Made by a program: the position numbers and the translations under genes. Below are positions 1-10,546 of a stretch of DNA of 64,000 bases, one piece after another. A model generated the notes under the pieces. It searched no databases, had not been told where the DNA came from, and saw nothing but the letters and a program-made list of their open reading frames with translations. The DNA is taken from assembly GCF_008704535.1 (NCBI RefSeq), contig NZ_CP023701.1, positions 5,622,001 to 5,686,000 of the forward strand. The letters run 5' to 3'. Each line of letters begins with the position of its first letter. The stretch's first letter is position 1. The stretch is from Streptomyces subrutilus (lineage in GTDB: Bacteria > Actinomycetota > Actinomycetes > Streptomycetales > Streptomycetaceae).

Positions 1-1579
1 CGCCGTCGTGGCCCTGGAGCTCTACCGGCGCCAGGGCGGCTGGAAGGTCCGCGCGGTCGGCCAGGGATACGCCGACGGACTGGGCGCGCTCCTGACCGAC
101 GGCGGCATGGCCGCCGCCGAGGCCGTCGCCCTGGCCTCCGCCGCGCTGCGGACCGCCCCGCGCACCGGCGGGGGCGACGTCACCCTCGCCGCCGTCCCCA
201 GCCTGACCGGCGACCTGCGGGCCCCGCGGAGCCCCGACGGGGCGCCGGCCGGCGCCGCGGAGCCGCCGGAGCCGCTCCCGGTCCCCACGAGCCCGTACGC
301 CGGTGCGCCCGGCGCCGTGCCCGGCGGCGGCGGTGACGGATCCCCGGCCACCATCAGCTACGCCCACCCGCGCCGGCGGCGCACCAGCACCGAGCCGCCC
401 GAGCCGGACCCGCGGGCCGCCGCGCCCGCGGAGCCCGGGCAGCCGCCGCGGCCCGTCGCGGGCGACGCGAGCGGCTGGTCGATGGAGGAGCGGCTCTACA
501 ACCAGGTCTGGGGCATGTTCGAGGACCTGGCCCGCTCGGTCGCCGCCTACCGCAGCGCCGCCGACTTCGCCGACTCCCGGATGGACCGCGAGCTCGACGA
601 GGCGCTCTCCGACCCGCGCAGCCGCCTCGGCGGCTCCGCCGACGCCGCCCGGGACGCCGCCCGGGCCCGCCACGACGAGCTCGTGGCCCGGGCCCGGGCC
701 GTCCTGGACCGCGACCTCGTCCAGCTGGCCGCCGAGGCCGAGGTCGTGGAGCCGGCGCTGCCCGCCGCGTACGCCCGCTGGGACAACCCCGTCTGGCACG
801 GCCACCGGATGCCCGAGGAGAGCCCGCTGGCCGTGCGCCTGGGGGACCTCCTGCTGCCCGAGCGGCCCGACCTGGCCATCCCCATGCTGGTCCGGGTGCC
901 GCTGGAGCGCGGGCTGTGGATCGACAACGGCCGGACCGGCTCCGAGGCCGCGATGGCCATGGACACCGACCGGCTGCGCCGGGCCGCCATGGACATGGCC
1001 GTCGCCCTCGTGGTGCGGATGCTCGCCGTCCACCCGGCTCACCGCCTCAACGTGCACGTCATCGACGCGGCCGGGGCCGGGGCCGCGTCCCTGGCCCCGC
1101 TGCTGCGGGCCGGGGTGCTGGCCGCGCCGCCCGCCGCCGGAGCCGCCGGGGTCGGCGCGATGCTCGACGGGCTGACCCGGCGGGTGGACCTCGTCCAGAT
1201 GGCGCTTCGCGCCGGCGCCCCCGAGGACCTGCCGCCGGACGTGGACACGGCCGCGCAACTGCTGCTCGTGCACGACTTCCCGCACGGCTTCGACGACCGG
1301 TCCGTCACCCGTCTGCGCTATCTGGCCGACGAGGGCCCCCCGGTCGGCGTGCACCTGCTGATGGTCGCCGACCGTGACGAGGCCTCGGCCTACGGGCCGC
1401 TGCTCGACCCGCTGTGGCGCTCGCTGATGCGGCTGTCGCCCGTCCCCGACCAGCACCTCGCCGATCCCTGGGTGCAGCACGCCTGGACCTTCGAGCCGGA
1501 CCTCCCGCCGCCGGGCAGCCGCGTCCTCGACCAGGCACTGGACCTGATCGCGCGGGCCCGGCGCGGCAGCCGGCCCTGA
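1..1579 (+). CDS. TerD-domain protein fused to a degenerate FtsK-like domain (5' truncated)
   Basis: The reading frame is open from the first bases of the window, so the true start lies upstream. About the first 35 visible residues are the end of a TerD (tellurite/stress, calcium-binding) domain, with WKVRAVGQGYADGL matching the second TerD protein near the right end of this window. A Pro/Ala-rich linker of roughly 130 residues follows, then a helical stretch containing MEERLYNQVWGMFEDL. The last ~250 residues begin RLGDLLLPERPDLAIP and resemble an FtsK/SpoIIIE-type P-loop fold: hydrophobic strands alternate with helices and LLLVHDF sits at a Walker B-like position. No GxxxxGK[ST] Walker A is present; the equivalent place reads IDNGRTGSEA. 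The FtsK assignment is inference from pattern, so an inactive scaffold is more likely than an ATPase. It lies directly upstream of terC, in keeping with a Ter-type stress role. Confidence 0.7.
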   Translation, partial: AVVALELYRRQGGWKVRAVGQGYADGLGALLTDGGMAAAEAVALASAALRTAPRTGGGDVTLAAVPSLTGDLRAPRSPDGAPAGAAEPPEPLPVPTSPYAGAPGAVPGGGGDGSPATISYAHPRRRRTSTEPPEPDPRAAAPAEPGQPPRPVAGDASGWSMEERLYNQVWGMFEDLARSVAAYRSAADFADSRMDRELDEALSDPRSRLGGSADAARDAARARHDELVARARAVLDRDLVQLAAEAEVVEPALPAAYARWDNPVWHGHRMPEESPLAVRLGDLLLPERPDLAIPMLVRVPLERGLWIDNGRTGSEAAMAMDTDRLRRAAMDMAVALVVRMLAVHPAHRLNVHVIDAAGAGAASLAPLLRAGVLAAPPAAGAAGVGAMLDGLTRRVDLVQMALRAGAPEDLPPDVDTAAQLLLVHDFPHGFDDRSVTRLRYLADEGPPVGVHLLMVADRDEASAYGPLLDPLWRSLMRLSPVPDQHLADPWVQHAWTFEPDLPPPGSRVLDQALDLIARARRGSRP

Positions 1580-1641
1580 GCGCGGGGCGGCGACCGCCCG
1601 CCGCCCCGAAACCACCCGATGACCGGCTCTTGGGACTCTCT

Positions 1642-1670
1642 TTACCTTTTCGGGGGTCCCCGGGTACCCT
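1642..1670 (+). promoter_or_regulatory. Candidate promoter for the terC leader
   Basis: TTACCT (1642-1647) and TACCCT (1665-1670) are 17 bases apart, a good spacing for a principal-sigma promoter. Transcription would begin near 1677, just before the conserved core of the riboswitch-like leader. This is read from sequence only. Confidence 0.45.
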
Positions 1671-1677
1671 GGTGAGC

Positions 1678-1833
1678 GCGGAGGGGAGTATTCCTGCTTT
1701 CCTGCTACGGCGTGCCCGTCAATACGGACTGCAATCGGTCCCGGGGCGCCGGCCCACGGCCTCCTGGCCGCCCGGGTGGAAGAGACCTCCGGCAGCGATG
1801 ACGCTGACGTAGTCCTGAGCCATCCGCCGGAGG
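1678..1833 (+). promoter_or_regulatory. Probable yybP-ykoY (Mn2+) riboswitch-type leader of terC
   Basis: The 264-base region before terC holds GGGGAGTA at 1683-1690 and CCGTCAATACGG at 1716-1727. These resemble, from memory, the conserved core of the yybP-ykoY manganese riboswitch, which commonly precedes terC/alx genes. Near its end an 8-bp perfect stem pairs 1786-1793 (CCTCCGGC) with 1826-1833 (GCCGGAGG). The 3' arm contains the ribosome-binding site GGAGG, ten bases before the terC ATG. The stem would hide that site, which is the logic of translational control by ligand. The family assignment is inference until tested with a covariance model. Confidence 0.6.
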
Positions 1834-1843
1834 CGCGTACATC

Positions 1844-2833
1844 ATGGAAGTTTCCTGGGCCCTGTGGGCACTGACCATCCTCGGTCTGTCCCTGCTCATC
1901 GGCGCCGATTTCTTCATCGGCCGCAAACCGCACGACGTATCGATCAAGGAAGCGGGCATCTGGACGGTCGTCTGGATCGTCCTCGCCATCCTCTTCGGCC
2001 TCGGCCTGTGGGTCTTCGGCAACGGCCAGGCCTCGGGCGAGTTCTTCGCGGGCTTCATCACCGAGAAGTCACTGAGCGTCGACAACCTGTTCGTCTTCGT
2101 CCTGATCATGGCGAAGTTCGCCGTCCCCTCCCACCTCCAGCAGCGCGTCCTGCTGATCGGCGTACTGATCGCCCTGGTGCTGCGCGCGATCTTCATCGCG
2201 GCCGGCGCGGCGATCATCGCCAGCTTCTCGTGGGTCTTCTACATCTTCGGCGCGTTCCTCATCTACACCGCCTGGAAGCTGATCCAGGAGGCCCGCAAGG
2301 ACGAGGACGACGAGGAGTTCGAGGAGAACCGCCTCCTGAAGTCCGTCGAGAAGAGGTTCGGCGTCGCCGACCGCTACCACGGCACCAAGCTCTTCATCCA
2401 GAGCAACGGCAAGCGCATCCTGACCCCGCTGATGGTCGTCATGCTCGCCATCGGCACCACCGACGTGCTGTTCGCCCTGGACTCGATCCCCGCGATCTTC
2501 GGCCTCACCCAGGACCCGTACATCGTCTTCACCGCCAACGCGTTCGCCCTGATGGGTCTGCGCCAGCTGTACTTCCTCATCGGCGGTCTGCTGAAGAAGC
2601 TGGTCCACCTCAGCTACGGCCTGTCGATCATCCTGGGCTTCATCGGGGTGAAGCTGGTGCTGCACGCGCTGCACGAATCCGGGGTGCACGTCCCGGTGAT
2701 CTCGATCCCGGTCTCGCTGGGCGTCATCTGCGGTGTCCTGGTCATCACCACGATCACCAGCCTGATCGCCTCGAAGAAGCAGGCGGCGGCCGAGGCCGCC
2801 GCCACCGAGAACAGCAAGAGCATCGACGCGTGA
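1844..2833 (+). CDS. terC: TerC/Alx-family integral membrane protein, probable metal exporter
   Basis: 329 residues with about nine hydrophobic segments. Two family signatures are present: EKSLSVDNLFVF (residues ~74-85, in a membrane segment with the conserved Asp/Asn pair) and DVLFALDSIPA (~207-217). A charged cytoplasmic loop rich in Asp and Glu (DEDDEEFEEN, ~154-163) separates the two halves, and the C-terminus is Lys/Ala-rich. TerC proteins act in the cytoplasmic membrane in tellurite resistance and, for the Alx/MeeF type, manganese efflux. The upstream riboswitch-like leader favours manganese here. The ATG at 1844 is chosen because the GGAGG at 1829-1833 is well placed. It is probably transcribed apart from the TerD-fusion gene upstream, since a promoter lies between them. 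Confidence 0.9.
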   Translation: MEVSWALWALTILGLSLLIGADFFIGRKPHDVSIKEAGIWTVVWIVLAILFGLGLWVFGNGQASGEFFAGFITEKSLSVDNLFVFVLIMAKFAVPSHLQQRVLLIGVLIALVLRAIFIAAGAAIIASFSWVFYIFGAFLIYTAWKLIQEARKDEDDEEFEENRLLKSVEKRFGVADRYHGTKLFIQSNGKRILTPLMVVMLAIGTTDVLFALDSIPAIFGLTQDPYIVFTANAFALMGLRQLYFLIGGLLKKLVHLSYGLSIILGFIGVKLVLHALHESGVHVPVISIPVSLGVICGVLVITTITSLIASKKQAAAEAAATENSKSIDA

Positions 2834-2854
2834 CGCGTCACGCGTGACGCGTGC

Positions 2855-4270
2855 CTAGGCGGGGGCGGCCGATTCGGCCGCCCCCGTCCGCGTGCGCAGG
2901 AGCGCCGGGGCGGTCTCCGGGAGCAGCGCGAAGCAGCCCAGGCTCAGCAGGCCGATCGCGCTCAGGTACACCGCGACCCCCCACGGCGGCCCCGCCCCGT
3001 CCGCCAGCGCCGTGGCCACTATCGGGGTGAGCGCCCCGCCCAGCACCCCGCCCAGGTTGTAGCCCACCGCCGCGCCGGTGCAGCGGATCCGTGGCGGGTA
3101 CAGCTCGGGGAGGTACGCGCCCACCACCGAGAACATCGTCACCATGCCGATCAGCGCGACCGTGAAGCCCAGGACCATCAGCACCGGATCGGCCGTGCGC
3201 ATCAGGGCCACCAGCGGGAACATCCACAGCGCGCTCGCCGCGCAGCCGATCAGGCACAGCGGGCGCCGCCCGTAGCGGTCGGCGAGCACGGCCATCAGCG
3301 GGGTCGCCACCCCCATCACCGCGACCGCGGCCATGATGCAGCCCAGCACCGTGGTGCGGCCCACCCCGAGCCGCTCGGTGGCGTAGGCGAGGGACCAGGT
3401 GGTGACGGCGTAGAACGAGGCGTACCCCACGGCGAGCGCCCCGCCGGTCAGCAGGACCAGCCGCCAGTGCCCGCGCACCACCTCCGCCAGCGGCGCCTGC
3501 GCCCGGCTGCCGGACGCGGCCAGCTCCCGGAACTGCGGGGTCTCCTCCACCGTGCGGCGCAGCCACAGCCCGGCCAGCGCCAGCAGTCCGGCCGCCCAGA
3601 ACGGGACCCGCCAGCCCCAGCTCGTGAACTGGGCGTCGCTCAGCAGCGCGGACAGTGCCAGGATGATGCCGTTGGCCAGCAGGAACCCCACCGACGGGCC
3701 GATCTGCGGGAAGCTCGACCACAGGCCGCGGCGCCGCTCGGGCGCGTGCTCGGCGGTCAGCAGGACGGCGCCGCCCCACTCGCCGCCCAGGCCCAGGCCC
3801 TGGAGGAAGCGCAGCAGGAGCAGCAGGAAGGGCGCGGCGACCCCGATCGAGTCGTACGTGGGCACGCAGCCGACGGCGACCGTGGCCGCCCCGGTGAGCA
3901 GCAGGGAGCCGAGGAGCACCGGCCGGCGGCCGTAGCGGTCGCCGATGTGGCCGAAAACCACCGAGCCCAGTGGGCGGGCGAGGAAGCCCACGGCGAAGGT
4001 GGCGAAGGCGGCCAGGGTCCCGGCGAGCGGGGAGAACGACGGGAAGAACAGCGGGCCGAGCACGAGGGCGGCGGCGGTTCCGTAGACGAAGAAGTCGTAG
4101 AACTCGATGGCCGTGCCGGCGAGCGAGGCCGTGGCCAGCCGCAACATGCCGGGCCGCTCCGGGCCGGCGGCGCCGTCCGCCGCCGGCTCCGGGTGCTCAG
4201 GGGACGCGCGGGGCTCGGGGGACGGTGGAGGCAGGACGTCGGAGGGGGTCGGGGAGGGGTCTTGTCGCAT
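2855..4270 (-). CDS. MFS transporter, metabolite:H+ symporter (MHS) type
   Basis: 471 residues. A hydrophilic Pro/Glu-rich leader of ~42 residues precedes MLRLATASLAGTAIEFYDFF, the typical beginning of MHS-family symporters (relatives of ProP, KgtP and ShiA). Twelve hydrophobic helices follow. The loop 2-3 signature GHIGDRYGRR is at ~107-116, and a repeat of it, LADRYGRRPL, occurs in the second half. These proteins sit in the cytoplasmic membrane and import organic acids, osmolytes or similar solutes with protons; the substrate cannot be read here. The ATG at 4270 has no clear ribosome-binding site, and a TATTTG hexamer lies 7 bases ahead, so a leaderless mRNA or a start nearer residue 42 are both possible. 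It follows the hydrolase gene on the same strand after 110 bases. Confidence 0.88.
   Translation of the reverse strand: MRQDPSPTPSDVLPPPSPEPRASPEHPEPAADGAAGPERPGMLRLATASLAGTAIEFYDFFVYGTAAALVLGPLFFPSFSPLAGTLAAFATFAVGFLARPLGSVVFGHIGDRYGRRPVLLGSLLLTGAATVAVGCVPTYDSIGVAAPFLLLLLRFLQGLGLGGEWGGAVLLTAEHAPERRRGLWSSFPQIGPSVGFLLANGIILALSALLSDAQFTSWGWRVPFWAAGLLALAGLWLRRTVEETPQFRELAASGSRAQAPLAEVVRGHWRLVLLTGGALAVGYASFYAVTTWSLAYATERLGVGRTTVLGCIMAAVAVMGVATPLMAVLADRYGRRPLCLIGCAASALWMFPLVALMRTADPVLMVLGFTVALIGMVTMFSVVGAYLPELYPPRIRCTGAAVGYNLGGVLGGALTPIVATALADGAGPPWGVAVYLSAIGLLSLGCFALLPETAPALLRTRTGAAESAAPA
2861..2885. terminator. Hairpin between terC and the MFS gene, overlapping the MFS stop region
   Basis: A near-perfect GC-rich inverted repeat of 12 bp with a minimal loop lies 28 bases after the terC stop. 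It is inside the last codons of the opposing MFS gene. It can serve terC and perhaps also the converging transcript. No T-run follows, as is usual in Streptomyces. Confidence 0.6.
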
Positions 4271-4380
4271 GGTGCAGCAAATACCCCACCCCCGGCCCTC
4301 AGGTCAGGCGTTCGGTCACGAACGACCGGAACGAGTGTGACAGGTACCGGAGTTGACGGCGCGCGGGACGCCGCCGGTCC

Positions 4381-5037
4381 TCACCAGCCGCGTGCGCGCC
4401 ACTCGGCCAGGTGCGGGCGCTCGGCGCCGAGGGTGGTGTCGGCGCCGTGTCCCGGGTAGACCCAGGTCTCGTCCGGCAGCCGGTCGAAGATCTTGTGCTG
4501 GACGTCGTCGATGAGGCGGGCGAAGGCCTCCGGGTCGTCGTGGGTGTTGCCGACGCCGCCCGGGAAGAGGCAGTCGCCGGTGAACACGTGCGGGTGGCCG
4601 TGCGGGTCGTCGTAGACGAGCGCGATCGAGCCGGGGGTGTGGCCGACCAGGTGCCGGGCGGTGAGCTCCACCCGGCCCACGCGCACGGTGTCCCCGTCCG
4701 AGACGGGCACGTCGGTCGCCACCGGGATGCCCTCGGCGTCGAGCGCGCCCGCGTACGCGGTCGCACCGGTCCGCTCCACCACGGCCCGCAGGGCGCCCCA
4801 GTGGTCGGCGTGCCGGTGGGTGGTGACGACCGAGGCGATGCCGTCGTCCCCGATCAGCTGCAGCAGCGTCTCCGCCTCGGCGGCCGCGTCGATCAACAGC
4901 TGCTCGCCGGTCGCCCGGCAGCGCAGCAGGTAGGAGTTGTTGTTCATCCCGCCCACCGCGACCTTGGAAATCATCAGGTCCGCGAGTTCGTGCACGTCGG
5001 CCGGACCGCCGACCTTCACCGCTCCGCTGTACGTCAT
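4381..5037 (-). CDS. Metallo-beta-lactamase-fold hydrolase (glyoxalase II-like)
   Basis: 218 residues, a single MBL-fold domain. The zinc-binding motif HRHADH is at ~74-79. It is followed by GHTPGS, GDCLFPGG and YPGHGADT, which provide the remaining His and Asp metal ligands in the order seen in hydroxyacylglutathione hydrolase-like proteins. In actinomycetes such enzymes may act on mycothiol thioesters. That suggestion gains weight from the gene immediately upstream, a mycothiol-type maleylpyruvate isomerase homologue that ends only 10 bases before this ATG, so the two are probably co-transcribed. AGGATT just upstream of the start can serve as ribosome-binding site. The exact substrate is unknown. 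Confidence 0.85.
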   Translation of the reverse strand: MTYSGAVKVGGPADVHELADLMISKVAVGGMNNNSYLLRCRATGEQLLIDAAAEAETLLQLIGDDGIASVVTTHRHADHWGALRAVVERTGATAYAGALDAEGIPVATDVPVSDGDTVRVGRVELTARHLVGHTPGSIALVYDDPHGHPHVFTGDCLFPGGVGNTHDDPEAFARLIDDVQHKIFDRLPDETWVYPGHGADTTLGAERPHLAEWRARGW

Positions 5038-5047
5038 GCCGGCAATC

Positions 5048-5737
5048 CTAGAGCGGGGGGAGGACGGGCAGGGGGCCGCCCGTCGAGGTCAGGGAGGCGC
5101 CCTTGTCGCCGCGGCCCGCGAGCCAGGCCAGGATGCCCGCGGGGGTGCCGGAGACGGTGACGCCCGGCTCGCCGGCGGAGCCGGTGCGCCAGGTCCGCCC
5201 GTCGGACGCGGCCAGGGCCACGGGGGGCACCTCCGGGCGGGTGGACCAGCGGTCGGCGAGGAACTCGATCTCGCGTCCGGTGAAGTCCCCGGGAAGATCG
5301 GCGAGCTCGTAGCCGATGCCCAGGTCGACGTGGTGCAGCTCGACCTCGACCAGCCGGCGGAAGGGCACGTGGGCGGCGAGGTCGGTGACGCCGTTGCGCA
5401 GCTCGACCGTGCGCGACCAGTCCTGGGCGGGCTCGGTGGTGGCGAGGAACCGGTCCCAGGAATCACGGAGGTCCGCCAGGTGTTCTTCCAAGGGTCGGGC
5501 GCAGTCGCGCTCGATGTCCGCGTCGCGGGCGGTGGCGCTCTCGTACATCGGGCGCCCTTCGAAAACGTTGACGAGTGCGTCCGCGTTGCGCGCGAGGTGG
5601 GCCAGGACGTGGCCGCGCGTCCAGCCGGGGAGGTGTGACTCCTCGGCGAGCGCGGCGTTGTCCAGTTTCGCCACTGCGGTCAGCAGTCGCCCGGTGGCTT
5701 CACGTACAGATCGCAGGTCGTGCACATGATCAGTCAT
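5048..5737 (-). CDS. Maleylpyruvate isomerase family, mycothiol-dependent (DinB-like) protein
   Basis: 229 residues. The N-terminal half is a DinB-like four-helix bundle with the metal-binding region LPGWTRGHVLAHLARNAD (~36-53, His43 and His47) and a further HH pair in VELHHVDLG. The C-terminal part is the small alpha/beta domain of this family. Characterised members use mycothiol, the actinomycete low-molecular-weight thiol, as cofactor; the true substrate of this one is unknown. TAGGCT lies 7 bases before the ATG, which suggests a leaderless transcript. It is divergent from uvrA and probably heads a two-gene operon with the MBL hydrolase. Confidence 0.82.
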   Translation of the reverse strand: MTDHVHDLRSVREATGRLLTAVAKLDNAALAEESHLPGWTRGHVLAHLARNADALVNVFEGRPMYESATARDADIERDCARPLEEHLADLRDSWDRFLATTEPAQDWSRTVELRNGVTDLAAHVPFRRLVEVELHHVDLGIGYELADLPGDFTGREIEFLADRWSTRPEVPPVALAASDGRTWRTGSAGEPGVTVSGTPAGILAWLAGRGDKGASLTSTGGPLPVLPPL

Positions 5738-5807
5738 GACGCCGAGCCTAATGGCTCGGGTGGCGCCTCCACACGATCGGGTTTAGCGGTCGGCGGAGTG
5801 CCGTAAA

Positions 5808-5827
5808 TCGAATGTGCGTGCTATACG
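5808..5827 (+). promoter_or_regulatory. Possible LexA/SOS box over a uvrA promoter
   Basis: TCGAATGTGCGTGCTA (5808-5823) matches 9 of 12 defined positions of the actinobacterial SOS box TCGAAC-N4-GTTCGA. It overlaps TATACG (5822-5827), a possible -10 hexamer. The site is about 140 bases ahead of uvrA, a classical LexA-regulated gene in bacteria. The right half-site is weak, so the call is tentative. Confidence 0.35.
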
Positions 5828-5966
5828 CTCGGAAGTCCACCGACCGGGTGCCCGGCCGCTCCGCCGACCGGGTCCCACCACTCCTACAGTCCATCGCAGC
5901 GGCGCCCCCCCTACCCTGGGACGGGGGCCCCGTGCCCCCGCTCTCTCAAGAAAGGTGCGGACCGGC

Positions 5967-8981
<3,015 letters not shown>

Positions 8982-9020
8982 GCCGACGGGTGCACGGGCC
9001 GCTCAGCGGCCCATAGCAGG

Positions 9021-9052
9021 GAGGGGGTCCGGCCGGGTGGCCGGGCCCCCTC
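9021..9052. terminator. Bidirectional terminator between uvrA and the sugar kinase gene
   Basis: A 14-bp stem (one G-T pair) with a 4-base loop lies between two converging genes, 40 bases past the uvrA stop and 51 bases past the kinase stop. It can end both transcripts. Confidence 0.65.
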
Positions 9053-9102
9053 CGGCCGTCCGGGGTGCCGGCAGCTCTGCCGGACGGGTGCGGGGCGCGG
9101 GG

Positions 9103-9981
9103 TCAGAGCTCCGTCGCGTACGGGGGTTCGGCGCCGATCCGGGTGCAGGTCAGGGCGGCCGCGCGGGCGGCGTACGCCAGCACGTCGGGCCAGTCGGCCG
9201 GGACGCCGCCGGGTGCGCCCGCGAGGCGGTGCAGCAGGGCCGCGCTGACGGTGTCGCCCGCCCCGATGGTGTCCGCCACGACCACCGAACCGGCTGGAAC
9301 CGAGTGCTCCGCGCCTTCCCGGGTCCAGACCGTCAGCCCCGCCGCACCCCGGGTCAGCACCACGGCCGACGGCCCGGCCGCCAGCCAGTCGGACACGCGG
9401 CCGCCCAGCCAGTGCGCGTCCTCCTCCGACAGCTTGAGGATCGAGGCGCAGGGCAGCAGCCGCTCCAGGAAGCGGGCGCGATAGGCCACCGGGTCCGCGA
9501 TCAGGGCCGGCCTGATGTTGGGGTCCAGCAGGGTCAGCAGGCCGCGCCCCGACTCCCGGCGCAGCAGGGCCTCGTAGGCGCTCGCACCCGGCTCCAGGAC
9601 CAGGGAGCAGGTGCCGAGCGCGAGGGCCCGTGCGCCGTCCGGGAGGGCCGGGGGGAGGGTGAAGAGCCGGTCGGCCGTGCCCTCGACGTAGAAGCCGTAC
9701 GAGGCGGAGCCGTCCGGGCCCAGCGAGGGCACCGCGAGGGTGGTCGGCTCGGGCCCGCGCTGGACCAGCGAGAGGTCCACGCCGGCCGCCCGCAGCCCGG
9801 CCAGCAGGCTCTCGCCGAAGCCGTCCGCCGAGACCCGGGAGCAGAACGCGGTCGCGGCGCCGAGCCGGCCCAGCGCGAGGGCGGTGTTGTACGGGCCGCC
9901 GCCCGGCCGGGGCAGCAGTGCGCCCGGGGGCCGGGCCGCGGGCACCAGGTCGATGAGGGCTTCTCCGCCGACGACGATCAC
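9103..9981 (-). CDS. PfkB-family carbohydrate kinase (fructokinase/ribokinase type)
   Basis: 292 residues from the GTG at 9981, giving VIVVGGEALIDLVP, the usual PfkB beginning. The substrate region GGGPYNTALALGRLGA is at ~27-42, and the catalytic signature DTIGAGDTVSAALL, with the base Asp in GAGD, is at ~236-249. These cytoplasmic kinases phosphorylate a sugar at the expense of ATP; the sequence does not fix the sugar, though fructose is common in this clade. TACCTT lies 7 bases ahead of the GTG and no Shine-Dalgarno is visible, so the mRNA may be leaderless. It is divergent from the Rieske gene and converges on uvrA. Confidence 0.88.
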   Translation of the reverse strand: MIVVGGEALIDLVPAARPPGALLPRPGGGPYNTALALGRLGAATAFCSRVSADGFGESLLAGLRAAGVDLSLVQRGPEPTTLAVPSLGPDGSASYGFYVEGTADRLFTLPPALPDGARALALGTCSLVLEPGASAYEALLRRESGRGLLTLLDPNIRPALIADPVAYRARFLERLLPCASILKLSEEDAHWLGGRVSDWLAAGPSAVVLTRGAAGLTVWTREGAEHSVPAGSVVVADTIGAGDTVSAALLHRLAGAPGGVPADWPDVLAYAARAAALTCTRIGAEPPYATEL

Positions 9982-10083
9982 GCGGGGGAAGGTACCGCAT
10001 CGGACGGCGGTATCGTCGGTCGGGCCGGTGCCCTGGCCGGGCATCGGGCCGAGCCCGTACCGCACCCCCCCCAGGAGACCCGC

Positions 10084-10515
10084 ATGTCCGCGTCGCAGCC
10101 CGCCGCCCGCCGTACCGTGCTCAGGGGCGCCGCCGCGCTCGCGGGGGCGGTCGGGGCCGGACCGGTGCTCGCGGCCTGCTCGACCGCGACCGGCACGGGC
10201 GGCAACTCCCCGGCCGTCCCGACGGCGCCGGTGGAGCTGGGGGCGGTGGCGGAGGTGCCGGTGGGCGGCGCGAAGCTCTTCCGGGAGAAGAAGCTGATCG
10301 TCAGCTGCCCGGCTGAGGGGCAGTACAAGGCGTTCAGCGCCCAGTGCACGCACGCCGGCTGCGTGCTCGACAAGATCGTCGAGGGCGAGGGCAACTGCCC
10401 CTGCCACGGCAGCCGTTTCGACACGGGCACCGGCGCCGTCCTGCGCGGCCCCGCCACCGACCCGCTGCCGGCCGTCCCGGTGCGGGCGGAGAACGGCCGC
10501 CTGATCGCGGGCTGA
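10084..10515 (+). CDS. Rieske [2Fe-2S] lipoprotein with Tat-type signal
   Basis: 143 residues. The N-terminus has a twin-arginine motif (ARRTVLRG, ~8-15), a hydrophobic Ala/Gly stretch and a lipobox VLAAC with Cys32. It should therefore be folded and loaded with its cluster in the cytoplasm, exported by Tat and anchored to the outer face of the membrane. The Rieske ligands are CTHAGC (~88-93, Cys and His) and CPCHGSRF (~105-112, Cys and His), with the Cys of CTHAGC and CPCHG able to form the usual disulphide. It is small, like the stand-alone Rieske proteins of actinomycetes rather than a full QcrA subunit, and its redox partner is unknown. AGGAG stands 5-6 bases before the ATG. Confidence 0.88.
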   Translation: MSASQPAARRTVLRGAAALAGAVGAGPVLAACSTATGTGGNSPAVPTAPVELGAVAEVPVGGAKLFREKKLIVSCPAEGQYKAFSAQCTHAGCVLDKIVEGEGNCPCHGSRFDTGTGAVLRGPATDPLPAVPVRAENGRLIAG

Positions 10516-10546
10516 CGCGCGGACGCGGCCGCGGGGCCTGCCGCCC

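Noticed and set aside
8..1579. Full-length gene starting at the GTG at base 8
   Set aside because: The TerD domain is cut in half there and the frame is open to the edge, so the gene begins outside the window.
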